From contig NZ_FNZQ01000004.1 in assembly GCF_900109285.1 (NCBI RefSeq), positions 289,774-353,773 of the forward strand: a DNA stretch of 64,000 bases, read 5' to 3'. Positions 9,838 to 20,400 of the stretch are shown piece by piece (position 1 is the first letter of the stretch; every line of letters begins with the position of its first letter). Source of the stretch: Jannaschia helgolandensis. Its GTDB lineage: Bacteria > Pseudomonadota > Alphaproteobacteria > Rhodobacterales > Rhodobacteraceae. A program made the translations under genes and the position numbers. The notes under the pieces are model-generated. The model did not search any database and had not been told where the DNA came from. It saw nothing but the letters and a program-made list of their open reading frames with translations.

Positions 9838-10132
9838 GACTGCTCCTGATCGGCGACCGGTTCAGCGAAGCCGCCAAAGCCGTCCTCCTGTCCGTCGGAT
9901 GTGGGAACGGCCTAACGATTTTCAGTACATACGTCATATCACCATTGCGGTATCGGGTTCAGGCTTCGACGCGATACTTCTGGCAAAGGGCCACCTGCAA
10001 GCACCGGTTTCAATAGACGTCGGTCGTGTAAAGAAAGCGCCGGCGCGCGATGACACGGCACGGAACAGCGGACCCTGAATTCGACCGCGGCAAGGCCTGC
10101 ATAGTCGCGCATGAGCGACCGCATCGCGACCC
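9838..10132. other. Intergenic region without recognisable gene
   Basis: These 295 bases separate the membrane protein start from the stop of the FAD-linked oxidase gene. Both genes lie on the minus strand, so this should hold the membrane protein promoter. I see no convincing coding frame or RNA, and no clear terminator. Confidence 0.5.
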
Positions 10133-11506
10133 TCAGTTCTGTCGGACCAGTTTGCCGGGGTTCATCGTGCCGTCGGGGTCGAGGCTGCGTTTGATCGCGC
10201 CCATCACGTCCCAGGCGGCCCCATGTTCCGCCTCCATCAGGTGCAGCTTGCCAAGGCCGACGCCATGTTCGCCCGTCGCCGTGCCGCCCAGGTCCAGCGC
10301 ATGCGCGACCATTGCGTCCGACAGGCGCTTGGCCTCGGCGATCTCTGTGGGCGCGTTGCGGTCGACCAGCAGGATCGCGTGATAATTGCCGTCTCCGACA
10401 TGGCCCAGGATAGGACCATCAAGCGACGAGACATCGATGTCGGCGGCGGCGCGGGCGATGGCCTGCCCCAGTTTGGAAATCGGGACGCAGACATCGGTGA
10501 CGACGGCGGTGGCACCGGGACGTGTGGCCAGGATCGTGTGATAGGCACGGTGGCGCATCGACCAGAGTTTGCTGCGATCCTCGGGTTTGGTGGCCCAGCG
10601 ATATGCGCTGCCGCCATGGTCTGCGGCGATCTGGCCGAAATGTTCCGCCTCGGTCGCGACAGCGGCGTCGGAGCCGTGGAATTCAAGCAGCAGATGCGGC
10701 GTCTCGGGCAGGTCGGCCCCGTCGGCGGCATTCAGTATCCGGGTGGTGGCGACATCGACGTATTCGATGCGCGCCGGGGTCAGCCCCATCTGCATGGCGA
10801 GGATCACGGCGTCGATGGCGCCTTCGGTCGTCGCGAAACCGCAGACGGCGGCGGCGGTCGCCTCGGGCTGGCCCCAGAGTTTCAGGGTCAGTTCGGTGAT
10901 CAGGCCCAGCGTCCCTTCGGAGCCGACGAACAGCGCGGTCAGGTCATAGCCCGCCGATGATTTCCGGGCACGGGAGCCAGTGTGGATGACGCGCCCGTCG
11001 GCCAGCACGACCTCCAGCCCGCGCACCTGATCGCGCATCGTGCCGTAGCGCACCGCCGTTGTCCCGCTGGCGCGCGTTGCGGCCATCCCACCGAGCGAGG
11101 CATTGGCGCCGGGATCGACTGGAAACATCAGGCCGGTGGCGCGGAGTTCGGTGTTCAGCGCTTCGCGCGTGCAGCCCGGCTGGACGCGCACCAGCATGTC
11201 GTCGGGCACGATTTCCAGCACCGCATCCATGTGGCGGAAGTCGACCGTAACGCCGCCGCGCGGGGCAGAGGCATGGCCTTCCAGCGCTGTGCCGGTGCCC
11301 CAGCCGATCACCGGCAGGCCATGTCGGGCGCAGGTCTGCACGATGGCCGCCACCTCCGCCGTCGTCACGGGATAGGCCACGGCGTCGGGCGGCATTTCGG
11401 GATGGAACGTTTCGGACCGGCCATGCAGGGACAGATCGCTCTTTCCCGTGGACAGTCGTTCGCCTAGCATCGCCTGCAATTCGGACAGTGCGTCTTGCGG
11501 GATCAT
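10133..11506 (-). CDS. FAD-linked oxidase, D-lactate/glycolate dehydrogenase (GlcD/Dld2) family
   Basis: The 457-residue flavoprotein has an N-terminal FAD_binding_4 domain (about residues 35-180; VDPGANASLGGMAATRASG and VRYGTMRDQVRGLEVVLADG bind the FAD) and a C-terminal FAD-oxidase domain ending in GEHGVGLGKLHLM. These enzymes oxidise 2-hydroxy acids such as D-lactate, passing electrons to cytochrome c or quinone. The start at 11506 is preceded by GGAGGGG. It is divergent from the ClC gene with 63 bases between starts. The exact substrate cannot be read from sequence. Confidence 0.9.
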   Translation of the reverse strand: MIPQDALSELQAMLGERLSTGKSDLSLHGRSETFHPEMPPDAVAYPVTTAEVAAIVQTCARHGLPVIGWGTGTALEGHASAPRGGVTVDFRHMDAVLEIVPDDMLVRVQPGCTREALNTELRATGLMFPVDPGANASLGGMAATRASGTTAVRYGTMRDQVRGLEVVLADGRVIHTGSRARKSSAGYDLTALFVGSEGTLGLITELTLKLWGQPEATAAAVCGFATTEGAIDAVILAMQMGLTPARIEYVDVATTRILNAADGADLPETPHLLLEFHGSDAAVATEAEHFGQIAADHGGSAYRWATKPEDRSKLWSMRHRAYHTILATRPGATAVVTDVCVPISKLGQAIARAAADIDVSSLDGPILGHVGDGNYHAILLVDRNAPTEIAEAKRLSDAMVAHALDLGGTATGEHGVGLGKLHLMEAEHGAAWDVMGAIKRSLDPDGTMNPGKLVRQN

Positions 11507-11569
11507 CGGCCCCTCCCCAAATGGAACGCCCCCGAGGGTGCGCGAGGGGCGCGGGAAGGACAAGAGGCC

Positions 11570-13252
11570 GTGACCGACGCCCCCCCGTCAGCCGCCAGAG
11601 CATCGCATCCGATTACCGGAAGGGTCCGCCGCGCCTGGGAGGTGGTGCGCAGGCGCGGGCCGTCCAAGGTTCAGTTCTGGTTTATCGCGCTGATCGTGGG
11701 CATCGCCTCGGGCTATGCCGCCGTCGCCTTCATGATGGCCATTCAAAGCTTGCAGACGGCGCTATATGGCACGGACGATCCACGCAAATTGCATTCCTTC
11801 GCGGCGACGATGCCCTGGTTCTGGGTGCTCATCCTGCCGGTGATGGGCGGCCTTCTGGTCGGATGGATCCTGACGCGGTTCACCCCGGATGGGCGTATCC
11901 GCGCTGTCGCCGAGGTCATCCAGGCCTCGGCCATGAAGGAAGGCCGGGTCGAACGTCGCGCCGGATTGGCGTCGATCGCCGCCTCGCTGATAACTTTGTC
12001 GTCGGGCGGCTCGTCGGGCCGCGAGGGGCCCGTGGTCCACATGACCGGCATGATCGCGGGCTGGGTCAGCAACAAGATGAACGCCGATGGGGTGACGGGC
12101 CGCGACCTTCTGGGATGCGCGGTGGCGGCGGGCGTCGCGGCCAGTTTCAACGCGCCGCTGGCGGGCGCGCTGTTCGCGATGGAAGTCGTACTGCGGCATT
12201 TCGCCGTCCATGCCTTCGCGCCCATCGCCATCGCCGCCGTGTCAGGGGCGGTCATCAGCCGCATCCACTTTGGCGACGTGACCGAATTCGTTCTGCCGCA
12301 GGCGGGGGCGCTGGCGTTCTATGTCGAACTGCCGGCGTTCATCCTGCTGGGCGTGGTCTGCGCGCTGGTGGCGGTGACCTTGATGAAATCGGTGTTTTTC
12401 GCCGAGGACGTGGCAAACCGCATCCAGGCGCGCCTGTCGATGCCGCCGATGCTGCGCCCGGCCATGGCGGGGCTGATGCTGGGGGCGATGGCGATCTTCT
12501 TTCCGCATATCATCGGAGTCGGCTACGAGACGACGAGCGCGGCCCTGTCGGGAAACCTGATCCTGCGCGAGGCAATCGTGTTCGCCATCCTGAAGGTCGC
12601 CGCCGTCAGTATCACCATGGGCGGACGGATGGGCGGTGGGATATTTTCGCCCGCACTGATGGTCGGGGCCCTGACCGGGCTGGCGTTCGGGTTGATCGCG
12701 ACGGCGGTCTTTCCCGACATCTCGGGGACCGGATCACTCTATGCGCTGGCGGGGATGGGCGCGGTCGGGGGGGCGGTGCTGGGCGCGCCGATCTCGACGA
12801 CGCTGATCGTGTTCGAGCTGACCGGCGATTGGCAGACCGGGCTGGCGGTGATGGTCGCGGTGTCGATCGCATCGGCGCTGGCGTCACGGATGGTGGATCG
12901 GTCGTTCTTCCTGACGCAGCTGGAGCGGCGCGGTATCCATCTGGCGGCGGGGCCGCAGGCCTATCTGCTGGCGATGTTCAAGGTCTCGAGCGTGATGAAA
13001 TCGTCCGACCACCCCAATGCCCCGCCCGAGGACCGCGTGCGCCGGGCCGTGAACGAGGGGCTGTTCGTGGCCCCCGTCGACACGCTGGAGGCCGCGATGC
13101 CCCTGTTCGAGAGGTCGAATTCGGACTTTCTGGCGGTCGTTCGGCTGTCTGATGAAGGTGCACCGGATGTCTTGGGCGTTGTGCTGCATGTTGATGCACT
13201 GCGGGTCTATAACCGGGCACTGGCCGCGACGGCGGCGGAGGAGCATTCGTGA
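11570..13252 (+). CDS. ClC-family chloride channel/transporter with C-terminal regulatory extension
   Basis: The 560-residue membrane protein carries the ClC signature GSSGREGP (about residues 147-154) with the gating glutamate, and the anion-path motif GGGIFSP. About 10-12 hydrophobic segments are followed by a soluble C-terminal region of roughly 100 residues that resembles a CBS domain pair. A GTG start at 11570 is chosen because GGGAAGGACAAGAG lies just upstream; an in-frame ATG at 11495 lacks this. The stop overlaps the next ATG (TGATG). Confidence 0.9.
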   Translation: MTDAPPSAARASHPITGRVRRAWEVVRRRGPSKVQFWFIALIVGIASGYAAVAFMMAIQSLQTALYGTDDPRKLHSFAATMPWFWVLILPVMGGLLVGWILTRFTPDGRIRAVAEVIQASAMKEGRVERRAGLASIAASLITLSSGGSSGREGPVVHMTGMIAGWVSNKMNADGVTGRDLLGCAVAAGVAASFNAPLAGALFAMEVVLRHFAVHAFAPIAIAAVSGAVISRIHFGDVTEFVLPQAGALAFYVELPAFILLGVVCALVAVTLMKSVFFAEDVANRIQARLSMPPMLRPAMAGLMLGAMAIFFPHIIGVGYETTSAALSGNLILREAIVFAILKVAAVSITMGGRMGGGIFSPALMVGALTGLAFGLIATAVFPDISGTGSLYALAGMGAVGGAVLGAPISTTLIVFELTGDWQTGLAVMVAVSIASALASRMVDRSFFLTQLERRGIHLAAGPQAYLLAMFKVSSVMKSSDHPNAPPEDRVRRAVNEGLFVAPVDTLEAAMPLFERSNSDFLAVVRLSDEGAPDVLGVVLHVDALRVYNRALAATAAEEHS

Positions 13253-13908
13253 TGCGGGTTGAAAAAAAGGTCGTGATGATCGGGGCGACCGGGGCCGTGG
13301 GCGGGGCCTGCGCTGCGGCGCTGACCGGGCGGGCCGGGGTGACGGCACTTGGCCGACGGACCGAGGATGGATTGGCAGCGGATCAGCATGTCGTCGATCT
13401 GGCCGACCCCGCCAGCTATGCCGCGCATCTTGAAGGGCAGGATGCCGCGATCTGCTGTCTGGGCGTGGGCGAGCCATCGAACGTGTCGCGGGCGGAATTC
13501 AGGCGCATCGACCACGATATTCCGCTGGCGTTCGCCACGGCCTGCCGGGCCGCAGGTGTGTCCGGATTTTCGCTGCTGTCTTCGGTCGGGGCGGATGCCG
13601 GGTCGCGGATTTTCTTCGCGCGCAGCAAGGGCGAACTGGAGGACGGGCTGCGGGCACTGGCCTTCGACCGGCTGAGCCTGTTTCATCCGTCGATGATCCT
13701 GACGCCGAAGAACCGCTATGGCCTCTCGCAGGCGCTGACGCTGGCGATCTGGCCCAGGCTGACTCCCTTGTTTCAGGGGCCGATGAAGAAGCTGCGCGGT
13801 ATCCCCGTGGCCCGTCTGGGTCGGGCAATCGCGCAGGATGCGCTGCGCGACCGTCCGGGCGAAGCCACCTATGAGTGGCCCGAGATCATGGACCTGAGCG
13901 CGGAATGA
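13252..13908 (+). CDS. NAD(P)-binding Rossmann protein, HTATIP2/TIP30-like
   Basis: The 218-residue protein begins with an NAD(P)-binding loop (GATGAVGGACAAAL) and carries LLSSVGADAGSRIFFARSKGELE and LSLFHPSMIL, as in the atypical SDR group related to TIP30. It is coupled to the ClC gene by a TGATG overlap; a GTG one codon earlier is an alternative start. Its end overlaps the convergent sugar kinase by 23 bases. Substrate unknown. Confidence 0.8.
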   Translation: MRVEKKVVMIGATGAVGGACAAALTGRAGVTALGRRTEDGLAADQHVVDLADPASYAAHLEGQDAAICCLGVGEPSNVSRAEFRRIDHDIPLAFATACRAAGVSGFSLLSSVGADAGSRIFFARSKGELEDGLRALAFDRLSLFHPSMILTPKNRYGLSQALTLAIWPRLTPLFQGPMKKLRGIPVARLGRAIAQDALRDRPGEATYEWPEIMDLSAE

Positions 13909-14797
13909 TCGCGCCACGGTAGCCGATGACACGGCATGCCAGACTATGGCCCGTTTGCAGTGCGGCGGCCTGATCCGCGCCGGACAGCCAGGCTGCGAGG
14001 TATCCGCCGGTAAAGCTGTCGCCCGCCGCCGTCGTGTCCACCACCTTGTCGCAAGGCGCATAGGTCGCGTCGAAGCGCGCGCCTATGGGCAACGGGCCGG
14101 ATTCGCCACGTTTGAGCGCACCTGTCGGAACGCCGTATCCTTCGATCCGCGCCATCACGGCAGCGGTGTCCGCATCGCCGAAGAGCGCCATTTCGTCGTC
14201 GACGCTGGGAAATCCGATGTCGGTTTCGCGCCACATCGCTGCGACCGCCGACTGTGCCGTCGGCACGTCTTCCCACAGTCGGGGGCGATAGTTGCTGTCG
14301 AAGGCGATACGCCCCCCCGAGGCGCGGTACCCCGGAACCCACGACATCAGCGCCGCGCGGGCTTGCGGCGCCAGTATCGCCAGCGTGATGGCAGACAGGT
14401 GCACCACGTCGAACTGCGACAGGGTTTCGGGTTGGATCGGGCTGTCGGGTGTCATCATGGTGCGCGCCGCAGATGTGTCGCGCCAGTAGACGAAGCTGCG
14501 TTCGCCAGACGTATCGGTTTCGATGGCATAGGCCCCGGCGATACGGTCGGCATGGCGGGTGATGTGATCGGTCGACACGTCTTCGGCCGCGATGCGCGCC
14601 ACCATCCGGTCCGACAGCATGTCCTGCCCGACGGCAGAGACGAAAGACACACGATGCACATCCGGCAGGGACCGGCGCAGATAGATCGCGGTATTCAGCG
14701 TATCGCCCGCAAAGCCCAGATGCGCGATATCGCCGTCCAGCGACAGCTCCACCATGGCTTCGCCCAGACAGGCGATCGAAAGCGGGCGGTCGGTCAT
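13886..14797 (-). CDS. PfkB-family sugar kinase, 2-dehydro-3-deoxygluconokinase type
   Basis: The 303-residue protein shows the ribokinase fold: N-terminal ACLGEAMVELS, a GD motif in GFAGDTLNTAIYLRR, and the catalytic DTTAAGDSFTGGYL block near residue 257 with the catalytic Asp. The N-terminal GEAMVELS and GDTLNTA motifs are typical of KDG kinases (KdgK), which phosphorylate 2-keto-3-deoxygluconate. No other pectin or gluconate genes adjoin it, so specificity is uncertain. It is divergent from glsA. Confidence 0.85.
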   Translation of the reverse strand: MTDRPLSIACLGEAMVELSLDGDIAHLGFAGDTLNTAIYLRRSLPDVHRVSFVSAVGQDMLSDRMVARIAAEDVSTDHITRHADRIAGAYAIETDTSGERSFVYWRDTSAARTMMTPDSPIQPETLSQFDVVHLSAITLAILAPQARAALMSWVPGYRASGGRIAFDSNYRPRLWEDVPTAQSAVAAMWRETDIGFPSVDDEMALFGDADTAAVMARIEGYGVPTGALKRGESGPLPIGARFDATYAPCDKVVDTTAAGDSFTGGYLAAWLSGADQAAALQTGHSLACRVIGYRGAIIPRSGP

Positions 14798-14935
14798 GGC
14801 GGTATCCCCTTTGGCTTCATGGCTCGGCGGCGCAAGATAGGCGCGCGTCGGGGTGGGCGCAAACAGGTCGGCAGGCGTTTCCCTGCCCCGCCGCGCGGAC
14901 TATGGTCCGGCCAGCCACCGCCCCCGGAGACCGCG

Positions 14936-15892
14936 ATGACCGACGACCGCCCCGCAGGCCCCGTGCCCCCCGTCGACCCAGGCAAGCTGAAGGCATTTCT
15001 GGATCGTCTGTCGACCGAGGTTCACGCGGCAGACGACTGGGGACAGGTCGCCACCTACATTCCTGAGCTTGCCGATGTGGCGCCTAACCAGTTTGCGATC
15101 TCGGTCGTTCTGGCAGACGGGACACGTCTGTCGGCAGGCGCGCGCAGCGTGCCATTCTCGATCCAGAGCGTGTCGAAAGTCTTCATGCTGGCCTGCGTCC
15201 TGGGGCGCGAAGGAGATAATATCTGGCGGCGCGTCGATCGGGAGCCATCCGGCGATCGCTTCGATTCGATCCTTCTGCTGGAACAGGAGAAGGGCCGCCC
15301 GCGCAATCCGTTCATCAACGCCGGCGCGCTGGTGACGACGGATGCCATGCTGGCCAACCGCGCGCCGAAACAGGCGCTGAGCGAGTTTCTGGGATTTCTG
15401 CGCGCCGCCGCCGGAGACGAGGATATCCATATCGACCCGAGCGTCGCCGCGTCCGAGGCGCGCTATGGGTTCCGCAATGTGGCGCTGGCGAATTATCTGA
15501 AATCATATGATAATCTGCACAACGCGCCCGAACTGACGCTGGGCACGTATTTCCACCAATGCGCGGTCGAGATGACCACCGATCAACTGGCCATGGCCGG
15601 TCGGATGATCGCGCAACTGCCGGGTGCTCCGCCCCTGATGGCACCCGCGCGGGCACGGCGGCTGGGGGCCCTGATGATGACCTGTGGCCATTACGACGGG
15701 TCGGGCGATTTCGCCTTCCGCGTCGGTCTGCCGGGCAAGAGCGGGGTCGGCGGCGGTATCCTGATGGTTGCGCCCGGCCGGGCATCCATCGCGATCTGGT
15801 CGCCGGGGCTGAACAGCTATGGCAATTCCAAGGTCGGCACCGAAGCCGCGGAGTTGCTGACGGATTTCACCGGCTGGTCGGTTTTTTCCTAA
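14936..15892 (+). CDS. glsA: Glutaminase (serine-dependent, GlsA type)
   Basis: Glutaminase hydrolyses glutamine to glutamate and ammonia in the cytosol. The 318-residue length matches the family. The catalytic Ser-x-x-Lys pair is in PFSIQSVSKVF (about residues 73-82), and FINAGALVTTD and the serine/tyrosine blocks near GGGILMVAPG are present. The start at 14936 follows CCCGGAGACCGCG. The stop shares four bases with the convergent YtoQ gene. Confidence 0.94.
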   Translation: MTDDRPAGPVPPVDPGKLKAFLDRLSTEVHAADDWGQVATYIPELADVAPNQFAISVVLADGTRLSAGARSVPFSIQSVSKVFMLACVLGREGDNIWRRVDREPSGDRFDSILLLEQEKGRPRNPFINAGALVTTDAMLANRAPKQALSEFLGFLRAAAGDEDIHIDPSVAASEARYGFRNVALANYLKSYDNLHNAPELTLGTYFHQCAVEMTTDQLAMAGRMIAQLPGAPPLMAPARARRLGALMMTCGHYDGSGDFAFRVGLPGKSGVGGGILMVAPGRASIAIWSPGLNSYGNSKVGTEAAELLTDFTGWSVFS

Positions 15893-16341
15893 GGCAGCGC
15901 GCCGGTCTGCACATAGGTCAGGATCTGGACGACCTGCGCCGGGGTTTCGGCCACGGCGAGCGCGGCGGCATCGACCTCTTTCAGCGCGTGCTGATGATCG
16001 GGACCATGCAGCACGATCAGCGATTTGCCCAAGGCCGCCGCCTGCCCCGCATCGAAGGCCGCGTTCCATTGCTTGTACTTGTCACCGAACCGCACGACCA
16101 CGATGTCGGCAGCGGCGAGTGCCGTGCGCGTGCGGATGGCGTTCAGTCTGGCGCCCTTGTTGTCGTGCCAGAACTTGTCCGGCTCGGCCCCCAGAATGGC
16201 CACGCCGCAATCGTCCGAGGCGGCGTGGTCGGTCACCGGGGCGGAGAAGGTGACATCCAGACCCGCATCCGCGCAGCCCTGCATGATTTCGTTGCGCCAA
16301 TCGGTGTGGATTTCGCCGGACAGATAGATGGAAAGGGTCAT
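15889..16341 (-). CDS. YtoQ family protein
   Basis: The 150-residue protein matches the YtoQ family (start MTLSIYLSGEIHTDWR, then FSAPVTDHAASDDCG and NKGARLNAIRTRTA). It resembles nucleoside 2-deoxyribosyltransferase-like folds, but the reaction is not established. It ends convergently with glsA, the two stops overlapping by four bases, and lies 25 bases from the downstream SDR gene on the same strand. Confidence 0.88.
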   Translation of the reverse strand: MTLSIYLSGEIHTDWRNEIMQGCADAGLDVTFSAPVTDHAASDDCGVAILGAEPDKFWHDNKGARLNAIRTRTALAAADIVVVRFGDKYKQWNAAFDAGQAAALGKSLIVLHGPDHQHALKEVDAAALAVAETPAQVVQILTYVQTGALP

Positions 16342-16366
16342 CGCAGGCTCCGTGACATCGGTTGGA

Positions 16367-17113
16367 TCAATAGGTGGCGCGTCCGCCCGACAGATCGAAG
16401 GCCGCGCCCGTGGTGAAGCTGTTCTCCTTCGAGCAGAGCCAGAGGATCATCGCGGCCGCCTCGCCCAGTTCAAGAAAGCGACCGCGCGGAATTTTCGACA
16501 GCATGTAGTCGATGTGCTCCTGCTTCATCTGGTCGAAGATGCGGGTGCGGGCGGCGGCGGGGGTCACGCAGTTCACCGCGATATCCATATCCGCCAGCTC
16601 TTTTCCCAGCGATTTGGTCAGGCCGATGACACCCGCCTTGGACGCGGAATAGGCCGAGGCGTTGGGATTCCCCTCCTTGCCCGCGACCGAGGCGATATTG
16701 ACGATGCGACCGTATCCTTTGGCCCGCATCCCCGGCACCACCGCCTTGTTCACGAGGAACGTGCCGGTCAGGTTGATCGCGACGATCTGCTGAAATTCCT
16801 CGACCGGATAATCGGCCAGGGGCGCGTTTGACCCGGCGATCCCGGCGGAATTCACGAGGATGTCTGCTTCGCCCAACGCATCCACGGTCTGCTTGTGCGC
16901 CGCCTGCACCGAGGCCCAGTCGCCCAGATCGCAGGGCACGGCGATGGCCCCGTTGCCCAGCGTCGCGGCAGCCTTGGACGCCAGTTCCTTGTCCATGTCC
17001 CAGATCGCGACACGCGCGCCGTGATGGGCCAGCTCCGTAGCGACGGCCCCGCCGATCCCCTGCGCACCGCCGGTCACGACAGCGATGCGGTTCCTGAAAT
17101 CCGAAGTATCCAT
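16367..17113 (-). CDS. Short-chain dehydrogenase/reductase
   Basis: This classical 248-residue SDR shows the cofactor loop TGGAQGIGG (residues 15-23), NSAGIAG near 87, and the catalytic YSASK near 158. The lack of an obvious basic residue after the glycine loop and the ...WDMD end of beta-2 suggest NAD rather than NADP preference. It is related to 3-oxoacyl-ACP reductase/3-ketoacyl reductase-like enzymes, with unknown substrate. The start is supported by GAGAGGCAGAGACCC. Confidence 0.88.
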   Translation of the reverse strand: MDTSDFRNRIAVVTGGAQGIGGAVATELAHHGARVAIWDMDKELASKAAATLGNGAIAVPCDLGDWASVQAAHKQTVDALGEADILVNSAGIAGSNAPLADYPVEEFQQIVAINLTGTFLVNKAVVPGMRAKGYGRIVNIASVAGKEGNPNASAYSASKAGVIGLTKSLGKELADMDIAVNCVTPAAARTRIFDQMKQEHIDYMLSKIPRGRFLELGEAAAMILWLCSKENSFTTGAAFDLSGGRATY

Positions 17114-17421
17114 GGGTCTCTGCCTCTCAAGATGGTGTTGCGCCGACGATAGCGGATCGCTGGCCAAGGTCGAGCATCTGCGTTTGACCTGCAAGCCGGC
17201 AAATGACGGGCGGGGCGCCCGGTGGCCATGACGGACCTTTCGCGCTTTCGCTTCGGCGTTACCCGCGGACCCCGAAAACCTGCCCCGGTCTTCTTCGGGG
17301 GATCCGAAACCCAATATCTCGGGTGTTCATGCCCGGCCTCCGAGACCGTTCGGCGTGCCGGATAGCCGCAGAAAAGCCGGGGGCGCGGGATGCCGTCCCC
17401 GCGCCCCCGGCATCAATCCGT
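17114..17421. other. Intergenic region between nrdJ end and SDR start
   Basis: These 308 bases contain no credible gene. The nrdJ terminator lies at 17371-17411, and the remainder must hold the promoter of the SDR gene. The sequence CCCAATATCTCGGGTGTTC near 17310 superficially resembles an NrdR half-site but is not paired. Confidence 0.5.
17371..17411 (-). terminator. Rho-independent terminator of nrdJ
   Basis: Read on the minus strand, GCCGGGGGCGCGGG is followed by a short loop, its near-perfect complement CCCGCGCCCCCGGC and then TTTT. It starts about ten bases after the nrdJ stop, a very strong 14-pair stem. Confidence 0.85.
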
Positions 17422-20400
17422 TCAGCTACAACCGGACGTCCCGCCGCAGGTGTTGCACTTCATGCAGGTGCCGTTGCGGACCAGCGTGTAGTTGCCACAC
17501 TCGCCACAGGCCTCGCCCTCGTAGCCCTGCATCTTTGCCTTGGCCCGCGCGTTCAGACCCGTGGCCGCGACCGTCGTGGTGGAGGTGGTGAACGTGGCCT
17601 GCGCGGTCTCCGAGAAGCCTGACGCCGCGGTCGATCCGGCAAGTTCCGCCGCGACACGGTCCATGCCACCACGAAGCGCGACCAGATCCTGCGGCATACG
17701 ATTGCGCAGATACCCTGACGAGGTGACCGACTTGATGACCTCCAGCGACTTGGTGGCCGCCGATTGACCAAGGGCCGAGACGTTGCCATCCGCGTCGGGG
17801 GCGCCTTCGCCGCCGTTGTGGATCGAGTCGAAGGTCGCGCCTTCGGGTTTGACGTGGGCCAGATCTTCCCGGTCCAGATAGCTGACGGCCAGTTCGCGGA
17901 AGATGTAGTCCAGAACCGACGTGGCATTCTTGATCGCCGCGTTGCCCTGCACCATGCCCGCAGGTTCGAACTTGGTGAAGGTGAAGGCGTCCACGAATTC
18001 CTCGAGCGGGACGCCGTATTGCAGGCCGACCGACACGGCGATGGCGAAATTGTTCATCATCGCCCGGAAGCCCGCGCCTTCCTTGTGCATGTCGATGAAG
18101 ATTTCGCCCAGATTGCCGTCCTTGTATTCGCCGGTCCGCAAATAGACCTTGTGACCGCCGACGACCGCCTTCTGGGTATAGCCCTTGCGCCGCTCGGGCA
18201 ATTTGGTGCGCGCGGCGCGGGCGACCTCCTTGACGATGATTTTCTCGATCACCTTTTCGGCCAGAACGCCGGCCTTTTCGTGTGGCGTACCGCTTTCCAG
18301 GATCTCGGCGGCCTCGTCGTCATCCTCGACCAGGGCCGCGGCCAAGGGCTGCGACAGTTTCGATCCGTCACGGTAGAGCGCGTTGGCCTTGACCCCCAAG
18401 GACCACGACAGCTCGTAGGCAGCCTTGCAGTCCTCGATGGTGGCGTTGTTGGGCATGTTGATCGTCTTGGAAATCGCGCCCGAGATGAAGCTCTGCGCCG
18501 CCGCCATCATGTGGATGTGGCTGTCGACCGACAGGAAGCGTTTGCCCTTCTTGCCGCAGGGGTTGGCGCAATCGAACACGCTCAGGTGCTCGTCGCGCAG
18601 ACCCGGCGCGCCTTCCAGCGTCATGGTTCCGCAGACGTGGTCGTTGGCGGCCTCGATCTCTTTCTTCGAGAAGCCCAGATGCCGGAGCAGGTCGAAGGTC
18701 GGATCGTTCAGCCTGGCCGCCGGAATGCCAAGCGCCTTGGTGCAGAACTCCTCGCCCAGCGTCCACTGGTTGAACACGAAACGAATGTCGAAGGCCGAGG
18801 GCAACGCCGCTTCGATCTTGGCGATCTCCGCCTTGCCGAAGCCGTGCCCGATCAGCGACGTGTGGTTGATGCCGGGCGCCTGTCCCAGTGATCCGTGACC
18901 GACGGCATAGGCGATGATCTCGCCGATCTGCGCCTCGCCATAGCCCAGCTTGCGCAGGGCGGCGGGCACCGACTGGTTGATGATCTTGAAGTAACCGCCG
19001 CCGGCCAGCTTCTTGAACTTCACCAGGGCGAAGTCCGGCTCGATCCCGGTGGTGTCGCAATCCATGACCAGACCGATGGTGCCGGTCGGAGCGATCACAG
19101 TGGATTGGGCATTGCGGAAGCCGTTCTTCGCGCCCGCCTCGACGACCCCGTCCCAGATTTCGGCGGCCAGCGCGATCAGGCGCGCATCAGGGCAGCCGTC
19201 GATGTCCAGCGCGACGGGCTTGACCGCCAGTTCCTCGTAACCATCCGTCTGACCCTTGGCGGCATTGCGGTGATTCCGCATCACGCGCTGCATGTGGTCG
19301 GCATTCCTGGCATAGCCGGGGAATGGCCCCAGTTCACCGGCCATTTCGGCCGACGTGGCGTAGGACACGCCCGTCATGACGGCGGTCAGCGCACCGCACA
19401 GCGCGCGACCTTCGCGCGAGTCGTAGCCCAGACCCATGTTCATCAGCAGGCCACCAATGTTGGCATAACCCAGACCCAGGGTGCGGAAGTCATACGACCG
19501 CTGGGCGATTTCCTTCGACGGGAACTGCGCCATGGCGACCGAGATTTCCAGCGTAACGGTCCAGAAGCGCGCCGCGTGAATATAGCCTTCGTGGTCGAAG
19601 GAGCCGTCGGCGTTCAGAAACTTCAACAGGTTCATCGAGGCCAGATTGCAGGCCGTATCGTCGAGGAACATGTACTCGCTGCACGGATTCGACCCGCGGA
19701 TCGCACCGTCTTCCGGGCAGGTGTGCCAGTCGTTGACGGTGTCATGGAACTGAATGCCCGGATCGGCACAGGCCCAGGCGGCATGGCCGATCTTGTCCCA
19801 TAATTCGCGGGCCGGCACGGTCTTGGCAACCTTGCCGTCACGGCGGTTGATCAGCTCCCAGTCAGCGTCCTTTTCAACGGCGTGCAGGAAGGCGTTCGTC
19901 ACCCGAACCGAGTTGTTGGAGTTCTGGCCCGAAACGGTGCTGTAGGCCTCGGAATCCCAGTCGGTGTCGTAGGTCGGGAATTCGATGCTGTCATAACCCT
20001 GCTTGGCATATTGCAGCACGCGCAGGATGTAGGCTTCGGGGATCATGTGCTTCTTGGCGGCCCGGATCACGTCCTTCAGCGCCTCGTTGATGTTCGGATC
20101 GGTCGCATCGTCCAGCGTGCCGTCCCAGGCACGAACCGCTTCCATGACTTTGGTCAGCTGGGCCTGGTGCGCCTTGGACCCGGCGACGATGGCCGCGACC
20201 TTCTGCTCCTCGATGACCTTCCAGTCGATGAAAGCTTCGATATCGGGATGGTCCATGTCGACGATGACCATCTTGGCCGCGCGCCGCGTGGTGCCGCCGG
20301 ATTTGATGGCCCCCGCCGCCCGGTCGCCGATCTTGAGGAACCCCATGAGACCGCTCGACTTGCCACCGCCCGACAGTGCCTCGCCCTCACCGCGAAGCGA